A DNA stretch of 48,003 nt, taken from an uncultured Ruminococcus sp. (GTDB taxonomy: Bacteria; Bacillota; Clostridia; Lachnospirales; Lachnospiraceae). Position 1 is the stretch's first letter, and every line of letters begins with the position of its first letter. Below are positions 16,887-25,817 of the stretch, in pieces. The notes beneath the pieces are model-generated. The model did not search any database. It had not been told where the DNA came from and worked only from the letters and a program-made list of their open reading frames with translations. The position numbers and the translations under genes are program-made. The stretch covers positions 1-48,003 of the forward strand of contig CAMMBV010000026.1 of NCBI GenBank assembly GCA_946494335.1. Reading direction: 5' to 3'.

Positions 16887-18356
16887 ATGGATACATTTTC
16901 TGTTTACAAAGATATACAAGCCCGCACAGGCGGGCTGTTTCTGGCTGGTGTTGTAGGACCTGTAAGAACAGGAAAATCTACATTTATCAGAAGATTTATG
17001 GAAGTGCTGGCTTTGCCTGCCATGGAAGAAGCGCAGCGGTCGGAGATGAAGGACACTCTTCCGGTCAGCGGATCGGGAAAACTGATTACCACCGTAGAGC
17101 CTAAATTTGTACCGAAAGAGGCGGTGGAGATTGAACTGGGTGAGGATATTCGCGTTCGGCTGCGTCTGATCGACTGTGTGGGTTACATGGTGCCGGAGGC
17201 ATCCGGAAATCTGGAGGACGGCAGAGAGCGGATGGTAAAGACACCCTGGTTTGATCATGAGATACCATTTCATCAGGCTGCGGAACTGGGCACACAGAAA
17301 GTAATCAGAGAGCATTCCACCATCGGTTTTCTTGTAACCTGCGACGGCTCCTTTGGTGAGATTCCAAGAGAAAATTATGTGGAAAGCGAGGAGCGGACAG
17401 CTGCGGAGCTGAAGGAGGCGGGAAAGCCTTTTCTGATTCTTCTGAATTCACAGAAACCGTATAAGGATGAGACGAAGCAGCTGGCATTAAAGCTTCAGGA
17501 AAAGTATCAGACCTGCGTCCTGCCGGTGAACTGCGAACAGCTGAGAAAAGAAGACGTTATCCGGATACTGGAGAAAATCCTGTATGAATTCCCCATACGT
17601 CAGATGGAGTTTTACATACCGAAGTGGGTGGAGCTGCTTCCTGTTACACATCAGCTGAAAGCAGATCTGATATCACATATCCGGGAACTGATGCAGAACT
17701 ATCATTATATCCGGGATATCAGCACGATGCCTCTTTCCATGGAAAGCGAATATGTAAGCAAGCTGGAAATGAGCAGCGTGGATTTGGCTACCGGCATTAT
17801 TAAGGTGCGTGTGGAGATTGGGGAGAAATATTATTACCAGATGCTCAGTGAGATGACCGGGGTTGATATTGAAGGGGAGTATCAGCTGATTCACATTCTG
17901 AAGGAAATGTCGGCAATGAAACAGGAATATCTGAAAGTGCAAAGCGCAATGTCCTCTGTCAGGGGCTGCGGTTATGGAGTGGTGATTCCAGAAAAGGAAG
18001 AAATTGAACTGGAGGAACCGTCACTGATTCGACAGGGAAATAAATTCGGCGTTAAAATAAAATCAGCCAGTCCTTCCATTCATATGATCAAGGCAAATAT
18101 TGAGACAGAGATAGCGCCTATCGTGGGAAGTGAAGAACAGGCGAAGGATCTGATTTCCTATATTAAAGAGAATGCCAGCCGGGAGGATGGCATATGGCAG
18201 ACCAACATTTTCGGTAAATCCATCGAACAGCTGGTGGAGGACGGAATACGTACCAAGATAGCACAGATCAGTGAGGAGAGCCAGATAAAACTTCAGGATA
18301 CCATGCAGAAAATTGTGAATGACAGCAAGGGCGGTCTGGTCTGTATTATCATTTGA
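16887..18356 (+). CDS. spoIVA: Stage IV sporulation protein A, spore coat morphogenetic ATPase
   Basis: ATP-hydrolysing cytoskeletal protein that polymerises on the forespore outer membrane and anchors the coat. The 489 residues match the family length, with Walker A GPVRTGKST and its lysine at K30, the position known in Bacillus subtilis, and the IDCVGYMVPEA segment. AAGGAGG precedes the ATG. A 9-bp bulged hairpin lies at 16842-16869 in the 65-base gap after mobB. A sigma-E promoter was looked for there but none was convincing. A strong terminator follows. It shows that the organism can probably form spores. Confidence 0.95.
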   Translation: MDTFSVYKDIQARTGGLFLAGVVGPVRTGKSTFIRRFMEVLALPAMEEAQRSEMKDTLPVSGSGKLITTVEPKFVPKEAVEIELGEDIRVRLRLIDCVGYMVPEASGNLEDGRERMVKTPWFDHEIPFHQAAELGTQKVIREHSTIGFLVTCDGSFGEIPRENYVESEERTAAELKEAGKPFLILLNSQKPYKDETKQLALKLQEKYQTCVLPVNCEQLRKEDVIRILEKILYEFPIRQMEFYIPKWVELLPVTHQLKADLISHIRELMQNYHYIRDISTMPLSMESEYVSKLEMSSVDLATGIIKVRVEIGEKYYYQMLSEMTGVDIEGEYQLIHILKEMSAMKQEYLKVQSAMSSVRGCGYGVVIPEKEEIELEEPSLIRQGNKFGVKIKSASPSIHMIKANIETEIAPIVGSEEQAKDLISYIKENASREDGIWQTNIFGKSIEQLVEDGIRTKIAQISEESQIKLQDTMQKIVNDSKGGLVCIII

Positions 18357-18386
18357 AATTTTCCAGAATACGGCATTTACTGTAAA

Positions 18387-18415
18387 TTGACATTCAGCAG
18401 GGAAACATATATAAT
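18387..18415 (+). promoter_or_regulatory. Consensus sigma-A promoter for the surface-protein operon
   Basis: TTGACA at 18387-18392 and TATAAT at 18410-18415 are separated by exactly 17 bases. The start point expected about 7 bases after the -10 falls inside the 5' arm of the hairpin at 18416-18448. It should drive the two cell-wall-binding protein genes downstream. Confidence 0.8.
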
Positions 18416-18454
18416 AACGGCAGTGTATGGGTAAGATACACTGCCGTTTTGTTT
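18416..18454 (+). terminator. Rho-independent terminator of spoIVA overlapping a promoter
   Basis: A perfect 13-bp stem (18416-18428 with 18436-18448), a 7-base loop and the tail TTGTTT. It begins immediately after the -10 box of the promoter above, so RNA arriving from spoIVA would form the full stem, whereas RNA started at that promoter would contain only its inner half. Confidence 0.85.
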
Positions 18455-18466
18455 CTGTGCGATACG

Positions 18467-18486
18467 CCCGGCAGTCGCCTGCCGGG
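18467..18486 (+). other. GC-rich leader hairpin before the SGNH surface protein
   Basis: A perfect 8-bp stem CCCGGCAG/CTGCCGGG with a TCGC loop lies about 20 bases upstream of the AAGGAG ribosome binding site. No T tract follows, so it may act in mRNA stability or translation rather than termination. Confidence 0.5.
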
Positions 18487-18520
18487 ATCAGATGAATCAG
18501 TTTAAATAAGGAGTATATTA

Positions 18521-21094
18521 ATGAAAGGGATAAAAGTAAGACTGCTGGCAGGGGTACTGGCAGTATGTATGGCGGCACCGCAGACAGCATGGGGAGCAGG
18601 CGATGATCTGTCTGCGTCAGAGACGGTCAGCAGCAGCTCGCTGGATCTGACGGAAGAAAAGGAAGAGCAGACCGGGGAAACGGCAGAAACGCTGCCGCAG
18701 GAAGTCCAGAAACAGGATACGGAGATGGAAAATCAGGATACTGACCGGGAGGAAACGGAAACCGTTTTGGACGAAGAAGATCAGGGGCAGCCTGAAGAGG
18801 ATCCTTCCGAAGAAGATCAGGTGGAGCAGCCTTCCATACCGGAAAATCCAGAATGGTCGCCGGGCTGGTGTCAGGAAGAAGAGGGGATGCGGTACTACAA
18901 TGAGGACGGTTCCTATACCCAGAATGATTTTCTCGCGCTGGAAGATTATTCTTATTATTTTGATGAAAACGGTTATCTGGTGACAGGCTGGCAGACAATT
19001 GAAGATGAGGTTTACTATTTTAAGAAGACAGGTCAGCCGGGAATTAAAGGAGCAATGTTTACCGGGTGGCAGAGTATCGGAGGCTATCGGTATTATTTCG
19101 GCACGGACGGTAAAATGGCGCTGGGTTGGCTGACTTACAAAGAAAAAGTATATTATCTGAAGCAGACCGGGGACTATGGAGTCAAAGGCCGGATGCTGAA
19201 GGGGTGGCAGAGTATCGGAGGTTACCGGTATCATTTTGACAGCACAGGCAGCATGAGCCTGGGCTGGCTGACCAGCAGCGGAAAAGTTTATTACCTTAAA
19301 AAAACGGGAGACGACGGAGTCAAAGGCCGGATGCTGAAGGGATGGCAGAGTATCGGAGGCTATCGGTATTATTTCGGCACGGACGGTAAAATGGCGCTGG
19401 GCTGGCAGACTTACGCAGGAAAAGTATATTACCTGAAGCAGACGGGAGATTATGGAATCAAAGGCCGGATGCTGAAGGGATGGCAGAGCATCGGAGGCAG
19501 CCGGTTCTATTTTGGCACGGATGGCAAAATGGCGTTGGGCTGGCTGAATTGCGCAGGAAAAGTATACTATCTGAAACAGACGGGAGACGACGGAGTCAAA
19601 GGCCGGATGCTGAAGGGATGGCAGAGCATCGGAGGCAGCCGGTTCTATTTTGGCACGGACGGCAAAATGGCATTGGGCTGGCTGAATTACAAAGGAAAAG
19701 TATACTACCTGAAGCAGACAGGAGACGGCGGAGTTAAAGGCCGAATGCTGACAGGGTGGCAGAACATCAGTGGAAAAACTTACTATTTTGGAAGCAGCGG
19801 AGCTATGGTCACGGGCTGGAAGGACATTGGAAAATACAGGTTTTACTTTAAAGCTACCGGCGCAAACGGTCTGAAAGGGCAGATGTTTACCGGAATGCAA
19901 AGCATTGCCCGGAAGAAATATTATTTCAAACAAACTGGATCTGCCGGGGTCAAAGGAGCCATGATGACCAATTATACATATAAGACAGGTGCGTCAGCGT
20001 ACCATTTTGGAAGTGACGGAGTGGGCGAAAAACTGAAAATGTATACGTTGTCCTTTTACTCTGCCACAGGCTCGTCGGAATACACTAAACTGCGGGTAAA
20101 AGTGTATAAAGGAGAAAAATATAAACTTCCTGAAGTGCCCGACCGGCTGAATTACAGCGGCGTTGGCTGGAGTTTGAAAAAAAATGCCACAGTGGATTCG
20201 GCTGTTGAGCCAGGCGCAACCATAACTGTGACGGGAAACATGAAACTGTATGGATGCTGGGAAAAGGCCAAAAGCATTCAGTTCTTTTATAACAGCGGGA
20301 CCGGGGAGTATTTAAGTCTCAGGGAAAATGTTACGGGGGATTCTCTGATACTGCCTGACTTAAAAAGTGCGTCCGGCTATACCTTCCTTGGATGGTCCGA
20401 TAAACCAAAGCAAAACGCTTCGCCTAAATACCGGGCGGGTGAGAGGATTTCTGTTACAAAGGGAATGAAGCTGTATTCCGTTGTCATCAAAAATCCTGTT
20501 CCCGGACCGGAAAGTATTAATCAGAGTCAGGAATATGACAGAGTATTTTTTATCGGAGATTCCAGAACAGTGGGCATGCAGAATCAAATATCAGGTCTGG
20601 TTGATAATGTAACATTTATCTGCGAAAACCGGGTTCGTTTAGACTGGTTCAAAACCAACAGAGCCACTATTACAGAACAGATTAAAAGTGAAGAAGGGCG
20701 GATAGCAGTTATCTGGAATCTGGGAGTAAATGATCTGACATATAATTCTATGGCGGGTAACTGTCAGCTGACAGCAGATGCTTACATCAGCGAGATGGAA
20801 CAGCTGGCAAAAGCGTTATCTGATGACGGGTTCGATCTGTATTTTATGTCAGTGAATCCGTTAAACGAGGCAGAATGTATGGAAAGCGGATGGGGAACGA
20901 GATCCGTCAAATGGTTACTGGATTTTAATTATCTGGTAAGGACAGGATTAAAAAGTTATCGGTATATCGACACCTATAATTATCTGATTAATACAGGTTT
21001 TCAGTTGACTGACGGACTTCATTACACACCGGCGGTGTACGGGAAAATATATAATAAAGCAATCGATACAATCGATTCCTATGCTGAAAGTTAG
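18521..21094 (+). CDS. Secreted cell-wall-binding repeat protein with C-terminal SGNH/GDSL hydrolase
   Basis: An 857-residue exported protein. A signal peptide (residues 1 to about 26, ending AWGA) is followed by an acidic, low-complexity region (about 28-108), an array of choline-/cell-wall-binding-type repeats (about 115-500), two InlB-type beta repeats (about 505-660) and a C-terminal SGNH hydrolase with GDSRTVGM, WNLGVNDL and the catalytic-type DGLHYTP. It should attach non-covalently to the envelope and deacylate or hydrolyse an ester, possibly on a glycan; substrate unknown. AAGGAG precedes the ATG. It is co-transcribed with the next gene, 13 bases away. Confidence 0.85.
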   Translation: MKGIKVRLLAGVLAVCMAAPQTAWGAGDDLSASETVSSSSLDLTEEKEEQTGETAETLPQEVQKQDTEMENQDTDREETETVLDEEDQGQPEEDPSEEDQVEQPSIPENPEWSPGWCQEEEGMRYYNEDGSYTQNDFLALEDYSYYFDENGYLVTGWQTIEDEVYYFKKTGQPGIKGAMFTGWQSIGGYRYYFGTDGKMALGWLTYKEKVYYLKQTGDYGVKGRMLKGWQSIGGYRYHFDSTGSMSLGWLTSSGKVYYLKKTGDDGVKGRMLKGWQSIGGYRYYFGTDGKMALGWQTYAGKVYYLKQTGDYGIKGRMLKGWQSIGGSRFYFGTDGKMALGWLNCAGKVYYLKQTGDDGVKGRMLKGWQSIGGSRFYFGTDGKMALGWLNYKGKVYYLKQTGDGGVKGRMLTGWQNISGKTYYFGSSGAMVTGWKDIGKYRFYFKATGANGLKGQMFTGMQSIARKKYYFKQTGSAGVKGAMMTNYTYKTGASAYHFGSDGVGEKLKMYTLSFYSATGSSEYTKLRVKVYKGEKYKLPEVPDRLNYSGVGWSLKKNATVDSAVEPGATITVTGNMKLYGCWEKAKSIQFFYNSGTGEYLSLRENVTGDSLILPDLKSASGYTFLGWSDKPKQNASPKYRAGERISVTKGMKLYSVVIKNPVPGPESINQSQEYDRVFFIGDSRTVGMQNQISGLVDNVTFICENRVRLDWFKTNRATITEQIKSEEGRIAVIWNLGVNDLTYNSMAGNCQLTADAYISEMEQLAKALSDDGFDLYFMSVNPLNEAECMESGWGTRSVKWLLDFNYLVRTGLKSYRYIDTYNYLINTGFQLTDGLHYTPAVYGKIYNKAIDTIDSYAES
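19049..19876 (+). repeat. Six tandem 138-bp units in the surface-protein gene
   Basis: The landmark GGCCGGATGCTGAA (or variants) recurs at 19187, 19325, 19463, 19601 and 19739, exactly 138 bases apart; related edge units begin at 19049 and end at 19876. Each encodes 46 residues made of two wall-binding repeats. Central units are nearly identical at the DNA level, including synonymous positions, which suggests recent duplication or gene conversion and possible copy-number change. Confidence 0.9.
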
Positions 21095-21107
21095 GAGTGT
21101 ATAAAAG

Positions 21108-22958
21108 ATGAAAAGTGGAAAGAGCATATTAGCCTGGATACTGGTGATCTGTCTGAGCGTACCTCAGATGGCATGGGGCGAGTCCCTGACAGAGAAAGTG
21201 GAAAAGGTTTCGGAAGAAGAAATGCAGCAGGAAGAGACAGCAGAAGAAGAAACCTGGCGGGGGGAAGAAATTACAGAAAAAGAGGATTTGGAAGAAGAAA
21301 TCGAGAAGGAGGAAGAAGAACAGCAGGAAGAGGAGATTACAGAAGAGGAAATTACAGAAGAAGAAATTACAGAAGAAGAGACTTTGCAGGAAGATGTTCT
21401 GGATGAGAGTACGGAACAGACTGAGATGGAAACGATTGAACCATCTCTGGGAGCAGCGGCTGTAAAAAAAGGCTGGATAAAAGAAGAACAGGGAATTCGA
21501 TACTATAACACAGATGGTTCTTATACAAAAGGTGATTTTCAGCAGATTGGCGGCAAAGATTTCTATTTTACTAAAAATGGTTATCTTGCAACGGGCTGGC
21601 AGGAAATCGGCGGAAAGCGGTATTATTTTCAAAGATCCGGACAGATGGGAACTCTTGGAAGAATGGTGACAGGCTGGCTGCTGAACGGCGGAAAAATCTA
21701 TTATCTGAAAAAGACCGGTGACAAAGGTGTAAAAGGCAAGATGTTTACAGGCTGGGTAACCATCGGCGGAAAACGGTTTTATTTTGGAGACGATGGCGCC
21801 ATGGCAACGGGCTGGCAGACCATAGACGGTAAGAATTATTATTTTAAAGCCAGCGGAAACTACGGAGTAAAGGGAGCTCGCTTTACCGGCGTACAGAATG
21901 TCAGCGGAAAGACTTACTGCTTTTCATCAGAGGGCGTGCTGCAGACCGGCTGGCAGACCATAGACGGCAAACGGTTCTATTTTCAAAAATCCGGGGGAGC
22001 AGGTGTCCTTGGAAGAATGGTGACAGGCTGGCTGTTGAATGGCGGTGAAATTTACTATCTGAAAAAGACCGGAGATAAAGGCGTAAAAGGCAGGATGTTT
22101 ACAGGCTGGGTAACCATCGGCGGCAAAGATTTCTATTTTGGAACGGATGGAAAAATGCGTACGGGCTGGCAGAAAATAGGCAAATACTATTTCTATTTTA
22201 AAGCTACGGGGGACTACGGCGTAAAAGGTCAGATGTTTACAGGACTGCAGAAAATCGGCGGTAAAATTTATTATTTTAAACTGACAGGCGCCAGGGGAGT
22301 CAAAGGAGCCCGTTTTACAAACTATACATATACCGTAAACGGAAAAACCTATCATTTCGGCAGCGATGGTGTCGGAGTGGAGATAAACGGGGGATATGTT
22401 TACGCCACAGACCCGGAAAACGGGAAATCTTACAAGCTGGAATCAGAATTTTATACAGATCCCCAGATTGGGAACGGTTCCAATCAGGTGACACAGACGG
22501 AGTTTCTGGCGGCAGTGCTTTATACGGAAGCCGGAGACCAGGGCGTGGCCGGTCAGACTATGGTTGCAACGGTCATCTATAACCGTATGCTGAGAAATGA
22601 TTTCCCTGACAGTATGAATTTTGTAATTTATGCTGCTTCCCAGTTTGAAGTGGCCAGAAACGGCACGCTGACGAAGCTTTTGGAAGGAATCCGGGACAAT
22701 GATCCGGAGTCGCTGCGGAAAATCAATCAGTACGGCAGCATGGAAGCGGCACAGACGGCCACGGAGATTTATAATAATTATAAAAGCGGAAAAACCAGCA
22801 AACGGATCATACCGGGAGTGAGCGCGCTGAAAAACAAAGACTTCAGCTATGTTTTCTTTATGACCCACAAGGCATTTGCAGATCTGGGACTGGATGAGAA
22901 AAAATGTGATGTGTTTAAATACGAGGGTCATATTTTCTTTAAGAACTGGGTGAAATAA
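21108..22958 (+). CDS. Secreted cell-wall-binding repeat protein with SleB/CwlJ-type cell wall hydrolase domain
   Basis: A 616-residue exported protein: signal peptide (1 to about 25, ending MAWGES), a very glutamate-rich stretch (about 30-105), cell-wall-binding repeats (about 120-430), then a Hydrolase_2 (SleB/CwlJ-like) domain from about 460 with the catalytic-type glutamate in VLYTEAGDQG, TVIYNRML and ASQFEVA. It probably cleaves peptidoglycan. A segment of about 118 codons is duplicated inside the repeat region (CTTGGAAGAATGG at 21654 and 22008). It shares organisation and repeats with its neighbour but has a different catalytic end. Confidence 0.85.
   Translation: MKSGKSILAWILVICLSVPQMAWGESLTEKVEKVSEEEMQQEETAEEETWRGEEITEKEDLEEEIEKEEEEQQEEEITEEEITEEEITEEETLQEDVLDESTEQTEMETIEPSLGAAAVKKGWIKEEQGIRYYNTDGSYTKGDFQQIGGKDFYFTKNGYLATGWQEIGGKRYYFQRSGQMGTLGRMVTGWLLNGGKIYYLKKTGDKGVKGKMFTGWVTIGGKRFYFGDDGAMATGWQTIDGKNYYFKASGNYGVKGARFTGVQNVSGKTYCFSSEGVLQTGWQTIDGKRFYFQKSGGAGVLGRMVTGWLLNGGEIYYLKKTGDKGVKGRMFTGWVTIGGKDFYFGTDGKMRTGWQKIGKYYFYFKATGDYGVKGQMFTGLQKIGGKIYYFKLTGARGVKGARFTNYTYTVNGKTYHFGSDGVGVEINGGYVYATDPENGKSYKLESEFYTDPQIGNGSNQVTQTEFLAAVLYTEAGDQGVAGQTMVATVIYNRMLRNDFPDSMNFVIYAASQFEVARNGTLTKLLEGIRDNDPESLRKINQYGSMEAAQTATEIYNNYKSGKTSKRIIPGVSALKNKDFSYVFFMTHKAFADLGLDEKKCDVFKYEGHIFFKNWVK
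21327..21371 (+). repeat. 15-bp in-frame microrepeat encoding EEEIT
   Basis: Three consecutive 15-base units (21327, 21342, 21357), with a fourth partial, encode EEEIT in the acidic linker. The repetition is prone to replication slippage but stays in frame, so linker length could vary between strains. Confidence 0.8.
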
Positions 22959-22971
22959 TTCCGGGGTATTG

Positions 22972-23000
22972 TTGACAGTTTTCATAAAAACAACTATAAT
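22972..23000 (+). promoter_or_regulatory. Consensus sigma-A promoter of the cobalamin operon
   Basis: TTGACA at 22972-22977 and TATAAT at 22995-23000 with a perfect 17-base spacer. Transcription should start near 23007, just upstream of the cobalamin riboswitch. Confidence 0.88.
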
Positions 23001-23020
23001 GTTGTATGGAAAATTTAAAG

Positions 23021-23130
23021 TTCACGGTCAATGGGGAAGCAGTTGAAGGTCCTGCGCAAGTCCGTTACTGTAAAAGCCAGATACCCATCCCGTGTCCGAA
23101 CATATATGTTTGCGGCCACCGAAGATATAT
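23021..23130 (+). ncRNA. Cobalamin riboswitch
   Basis: The leader carries the conserved cobalamin aptamer elements in order: GGGGAAGC at 23033-23040, the core CCTGCGCAAGTCC (23051-23063), a B12-box variant GTTACTG (23064-23070) and GCCAGATACCCATCC (23076-23090), followed by a peripheral hairpin-rich segment. It is followed by an intrinsic terminator and then cbiD, so cobalamin binding should promote termination. The exact 3' boundary and aptamer subclass cannot be fixed by eye. Confidence 0.9.
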
Positions 23131-23141
23131 GAAAAAACAAC

Positions 23142-23178
23142 AAACCGTTGTCTTTCAGTGGACAACGGTTTTATTTTG
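23142..23178 (+). terminator. Riboswitch-controlled intrinsic terminator
   Basis: A perfect 11-bp stem (23142-23152 with 23161-23171), an 8-base loop and a TATTTT tail lie between the aptamer and the AGGAGG ribosome binding site (23184-23189) of cbiD. Its position is that of a transcriptional expression platform. Confidence 0.88.
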
Positions 23179-23194
23179 CTGACAGGAGGGAAAA

Positions 23195-24367
23195 ATGGTC
23201 CCAAAAACAGGATTGGAAGACTATTTTATCATCAAAGACAAAAAGAAACTGCGGTATGGATATACGACGGGATCCTGTGCAGCGGCGGCAGCCAAAGGGG
23301 CAGCCTTCATGCTGTTGAAAAAAGAGGATCGAAAGGAAGTGTGTCTGATGACGCCCAAAGGGATTCTTCTTCATCTTGGTCTGGAGGATATACGCCGGGA
23401 AGAGGGGGAAGTTACCTGCGCCGTGAGAAAGGACGGCGGTGATGATCCTGATGCAACCAACGGGATTCTGATTTATGCATCGGTTAAGAAAAGTTCCCGG
23501 CCTGATATTGTTATTGACGGAGGAACCGGAGTAGGGCGGGTGACACGTCCCGGTCTTTCTCAGCCCGTGGGAGCAGCTGCCATCAACAGGGTTCCGAGGG
23601 AAATGATTACCCGTGAAGTGAGATCGGTCTGTGAAGAGTGCGGCTACACGGGCGGACTGGAGGTTAAGATCTTCGTGCCGGAGGGAGAAAAGATCGGAGC
23701 ACGTACCTTTAATCCCCGCCTGGGCATTGAAGGAGGGATATCTATATTGGGCACCAGCGGAATTGTGGTTCCCATGAGTGAATCAGCCCTTCTGGAAAGC
23801 ATTCGCATTGAGATGAAAATGCTGGCGGAAAACGGCGGCCGTTATCTGGTGATGACGCCAGGCAATTACGGGGAAGCATTTTCCAAAAATGAACTGGGGC
23901 TTGATATGACCTTCAGCATGAAATGCAGCAATTACGTGGGTGAGACGCTGCAGATGGCGGACAATCTGGATGTAAAGGGCATTCTTTTCATTGCCCATAT
24001 CGGAAAGTTCATTAAGGTTTCCGGAGGAATTATGAATACCCATTCCCATCATGCAGACTGCAGGGCGGAGCTTCTGGCAGCGGCAGCGGCCAGAGCAGGA
24101 GCGGATATTACCTGTGTCCGGGAGCTTCTGGACACCATTACCACGGAAGAAGGACTTGATGTATTGATCCGGCATCACATGCTGGAACCGGCGATGAAGA
24201 CAGTGCTGGAGCGGGCGGAGTATTATCTGGCTCACCAGGTTCCGACAGATCTGGAACTGGGACTGATTCTTTTTTCCAACGTCCATGGAGAACTGGCAAG
24301 ATCTGAAAATGTAAATGAATTAATAAAAAAAATAAACAAACAAAAAGGAGAAAGTAATGGCAGCTAA
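23195..24367 (+). CDS. cbiD: Cobalt-precorrin-5B (C1)-methyltransferase
   Basis: Methylates C1 of the corrin ring in the anaerobic B12 pathway. The 390-residue protein has the family opening RYGYTTGSCAAAAAKGA and the GGTGVGRVTRPGL segment. It is the first gene after the riboswitch, with AGGAGGG before the ATG. CbiD acts after CbiG, which is encoded three genes downstream. It overlaps cbiL by 11 bases. Confidence 0.95.
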   Translation: MVPKTGLEDYFIIKDKKKLRYGYTTGSCAAAAAKGAAFMLLKKEDRKEVCLMTPKGILLHLGLEDIRREEGEVTCAVRKDGGDDPDATNGILIYASVKKSSRPDIVIDGGTGVGRVTRPGLSQPVGAAAINRVPREMITREVRSVCEECGYTGGLEVKIFVPEGEKIGARTFNPRLGIEGGISILGTSGIVVPMSESALLESIRIEMKMLAENGGRYLVMTPGNYGEAFSKNELGLDMTFSMKCSNYVGETLQMADNLDVKGILFIAHIGKFIKVSGGIMNTHSHHADCRAELLAAAAARAGADITCVRELLDTITTEEGLDVLIRHHMLEPAMKTVLERAEYYLAHQVPTDLELGLILFSNVHGELARSENVNELIKKINKQKGESNGS

Positions 24368-25043
24368 ATTGTATGGTGTAGGAGTAGGACCGGGAGATCC
24401 GGAACTGCTGACTTTGAAAGCGTTGAGAATTATCCGTGAAAGCGATGTGATTGCGGTGCCGGGGAAAGTGCCGGAGGAAACCATAGCCTATAAGATTGTG
24501 GTACAGGCATATCCTCAGCTTGCTCAAAAAGAGATGCTCCCCATTCATATGCCCATGACCAAGGACCCTGATGTGCTGGAGAAAAGTCACAGTGAAGGCG
24601 CCGAAAAAATTGCATCCTGCCTGAAGGAGGGAAAACAGGTTGCATTCCTCACGCTGGGTGATACTACCGTGTATTCCACCTATCTGTATGTGCATAAGAA
24701 AGTACAGCAGATGGGCTATGATGTGGAAATCATCAGCGGCATCACATCTTTTTGCGCAGTGGCGGCCAGACTGAATATGGGTCTGGTGGAAAAGGCGGAA
24801 CCCCTTCATGTTATTCCGGCATCTTATCAGATTGAAGAAGCCCTGACGCTTCCGGGTACAAAGGTGCTGATGAAGGCGGGCAAAAAGATGAAGAATGTAA
24901 AAGAAACGCTGAAGTCTATGGATGCGGAAGTGGTAATGATTGAAAACTGCGGTATGGAAGAGGAAAAAATCTTTCGCGGCGCCGGGGAAATACCGGAGGA
25001 TGCAGGCTATTATTCTTTGATAATTGTAAAGGAGAAAAAATAA
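24357..25043 (+). CDS. cbiL: Cobalt-precorrin-2 C20-methyltransferase
   Basis: SAM-dependent methylation at C20 of cobalt-precorrin-2, the first ring methylation after cobalt insertion. The 228-residue protein shows the uroporphyrin/corrin methyltransferase signature GVGVGPGDPELLTLKA at the N-terminus and TLGDTTVYSTY near residue 100. AAAGGAG precedes the ATG, which lies inside the end of cbiD. Confidence 0.93.
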   Translation: MAAKLYGVGVGPGDPELLTLKALRIIRESDVIAVPGKVPEETIAYKIVVQAYPQLAQKEMLPIHMPMTKDPDVLEKSHSEGAEKIASCLKEGKQVAFLTLGDTTVYSTYLYVHKKVQQMGYDVEIISGITSFCAVAARLNMGLVEKAEPLHVIPASYQIEEALTLPGTKVLMKAGKKMKNVKETLKSMDAEVVMIENCGMEEEKIFRGAGEIPEDAGYYSLIIVKEKK

Positions 25044-25047
25044 TAAT

Positions 25048-25806
25048 ATGATACATTTTGTTGGAGCGGGCTCAGGAGCCCCGGATCTGATTACGGTCAG
25101 AGGGAAAAAATATCTGGAAGAAGCGGATGTGATTATTTATGCGGGGTCACTGGTAAATCCCCAGCTTCTGGATTATGCAAAAGAAGGATGCCACATTTAT
25201 AACAGCGCCAAAATGACTCTGGAAGAGGTGCTGGATGTGATGTTTGACGCGGAGGAGAAGGGATGGACGACAGTTAGGCTTCATACGGGAGATCCCTGTC
25301 TGTACGGCGCCATCCGGGAGCAGATGGATGTGCTGGATGAAAAGCAGATCGCCTATGATTCCTGTCCGGGAGTCAGTTCTTTCTGCGGAGCGGCATCGGC
25401 TCTTGATCTGGAGTATACCCTTCCGGATGTTTCACAGAGTGTGATTATCACCAGAATGGCAGGGCGTACTCCGGTGCCGGAGAAGGAGAGTATCGAATCC
25501 TTTGCGGCTCATCAGGCTACCATGGTTATTTTCCTCAGCACAGGGATGCTGGAAGAACTGAGCAAAAGACTGATTGAGGGCGGATACCGGGAGGATACGC
25601 CGGCAGCCATTGTATATAAAGCGACCTGGGAAGATGAAAAAACAGCGGTGTGTACCGTAGGTACGCTGGCGCAGACGGCCAAAAAAGAAAATATTACCAA
25701 GACAGCGTTGATGATTATCGGAGATGTGGTGACGCACAGCCATTACAATCGGTCGGAGCTTTATAATCCGGCGTTTACCACAGAGTTCAGAAAAGCCAGT
25801 AAGTAG
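25048..25806 (+). CDS. cbiF: Cobalt-precorrin-4 C11-methyltransferase
   Basis: Methylates C11 of cobalt-precorrin-4. At 252 residues it is full length, with GAGSGAPDLITVRG at the N-terminus, IIYAGSLVNP, and LHTGDPCLYGAIREQ, the combination typical of CbiF/CobM rather than the other methyltransferases here. It starts four bases after the cbiL stop. Confidence 0.93.
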   Translation: MIHFVGAGSGAPDLITVRGKKYLEEADVIIYAGSLVNPQLLDYAKEGCHIYNSAKMTLEEVLDVMFDAEEKGWTTVRLHTGDPCLYGAIREQMDVLDEKQIAYDSCPGVSSFCGAASALDLEYTLPDVSQSVIITRMAGRTPVPEKESIESFAAHQATMVIFLSTGMLEELSKRLIEGGYREDTPAAIVYKATWEDEKTAVCTVGTLAQTAKKENITKTALMIIGDVVTHSHYNRSELYNPAFTTEFRKASK

Positions 25807-25817
25807 GCGGGGGAAAC

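Noticed and set aside
19049-19876. Regular direct repeats as a CRISPR array
   Set aside because: Units are 138 bases, contiguous, in frame and encode wall-binding repeats; there are no short repeats with unique spacers and no cas genes.
18617-19933. Long minus-strand open frame opposite the repeat region of the surface protein
   Set aside because: Its repetitive translation simply mirrors the 138-bp repeats of the sense gene, which has a signal peptide and known domains.
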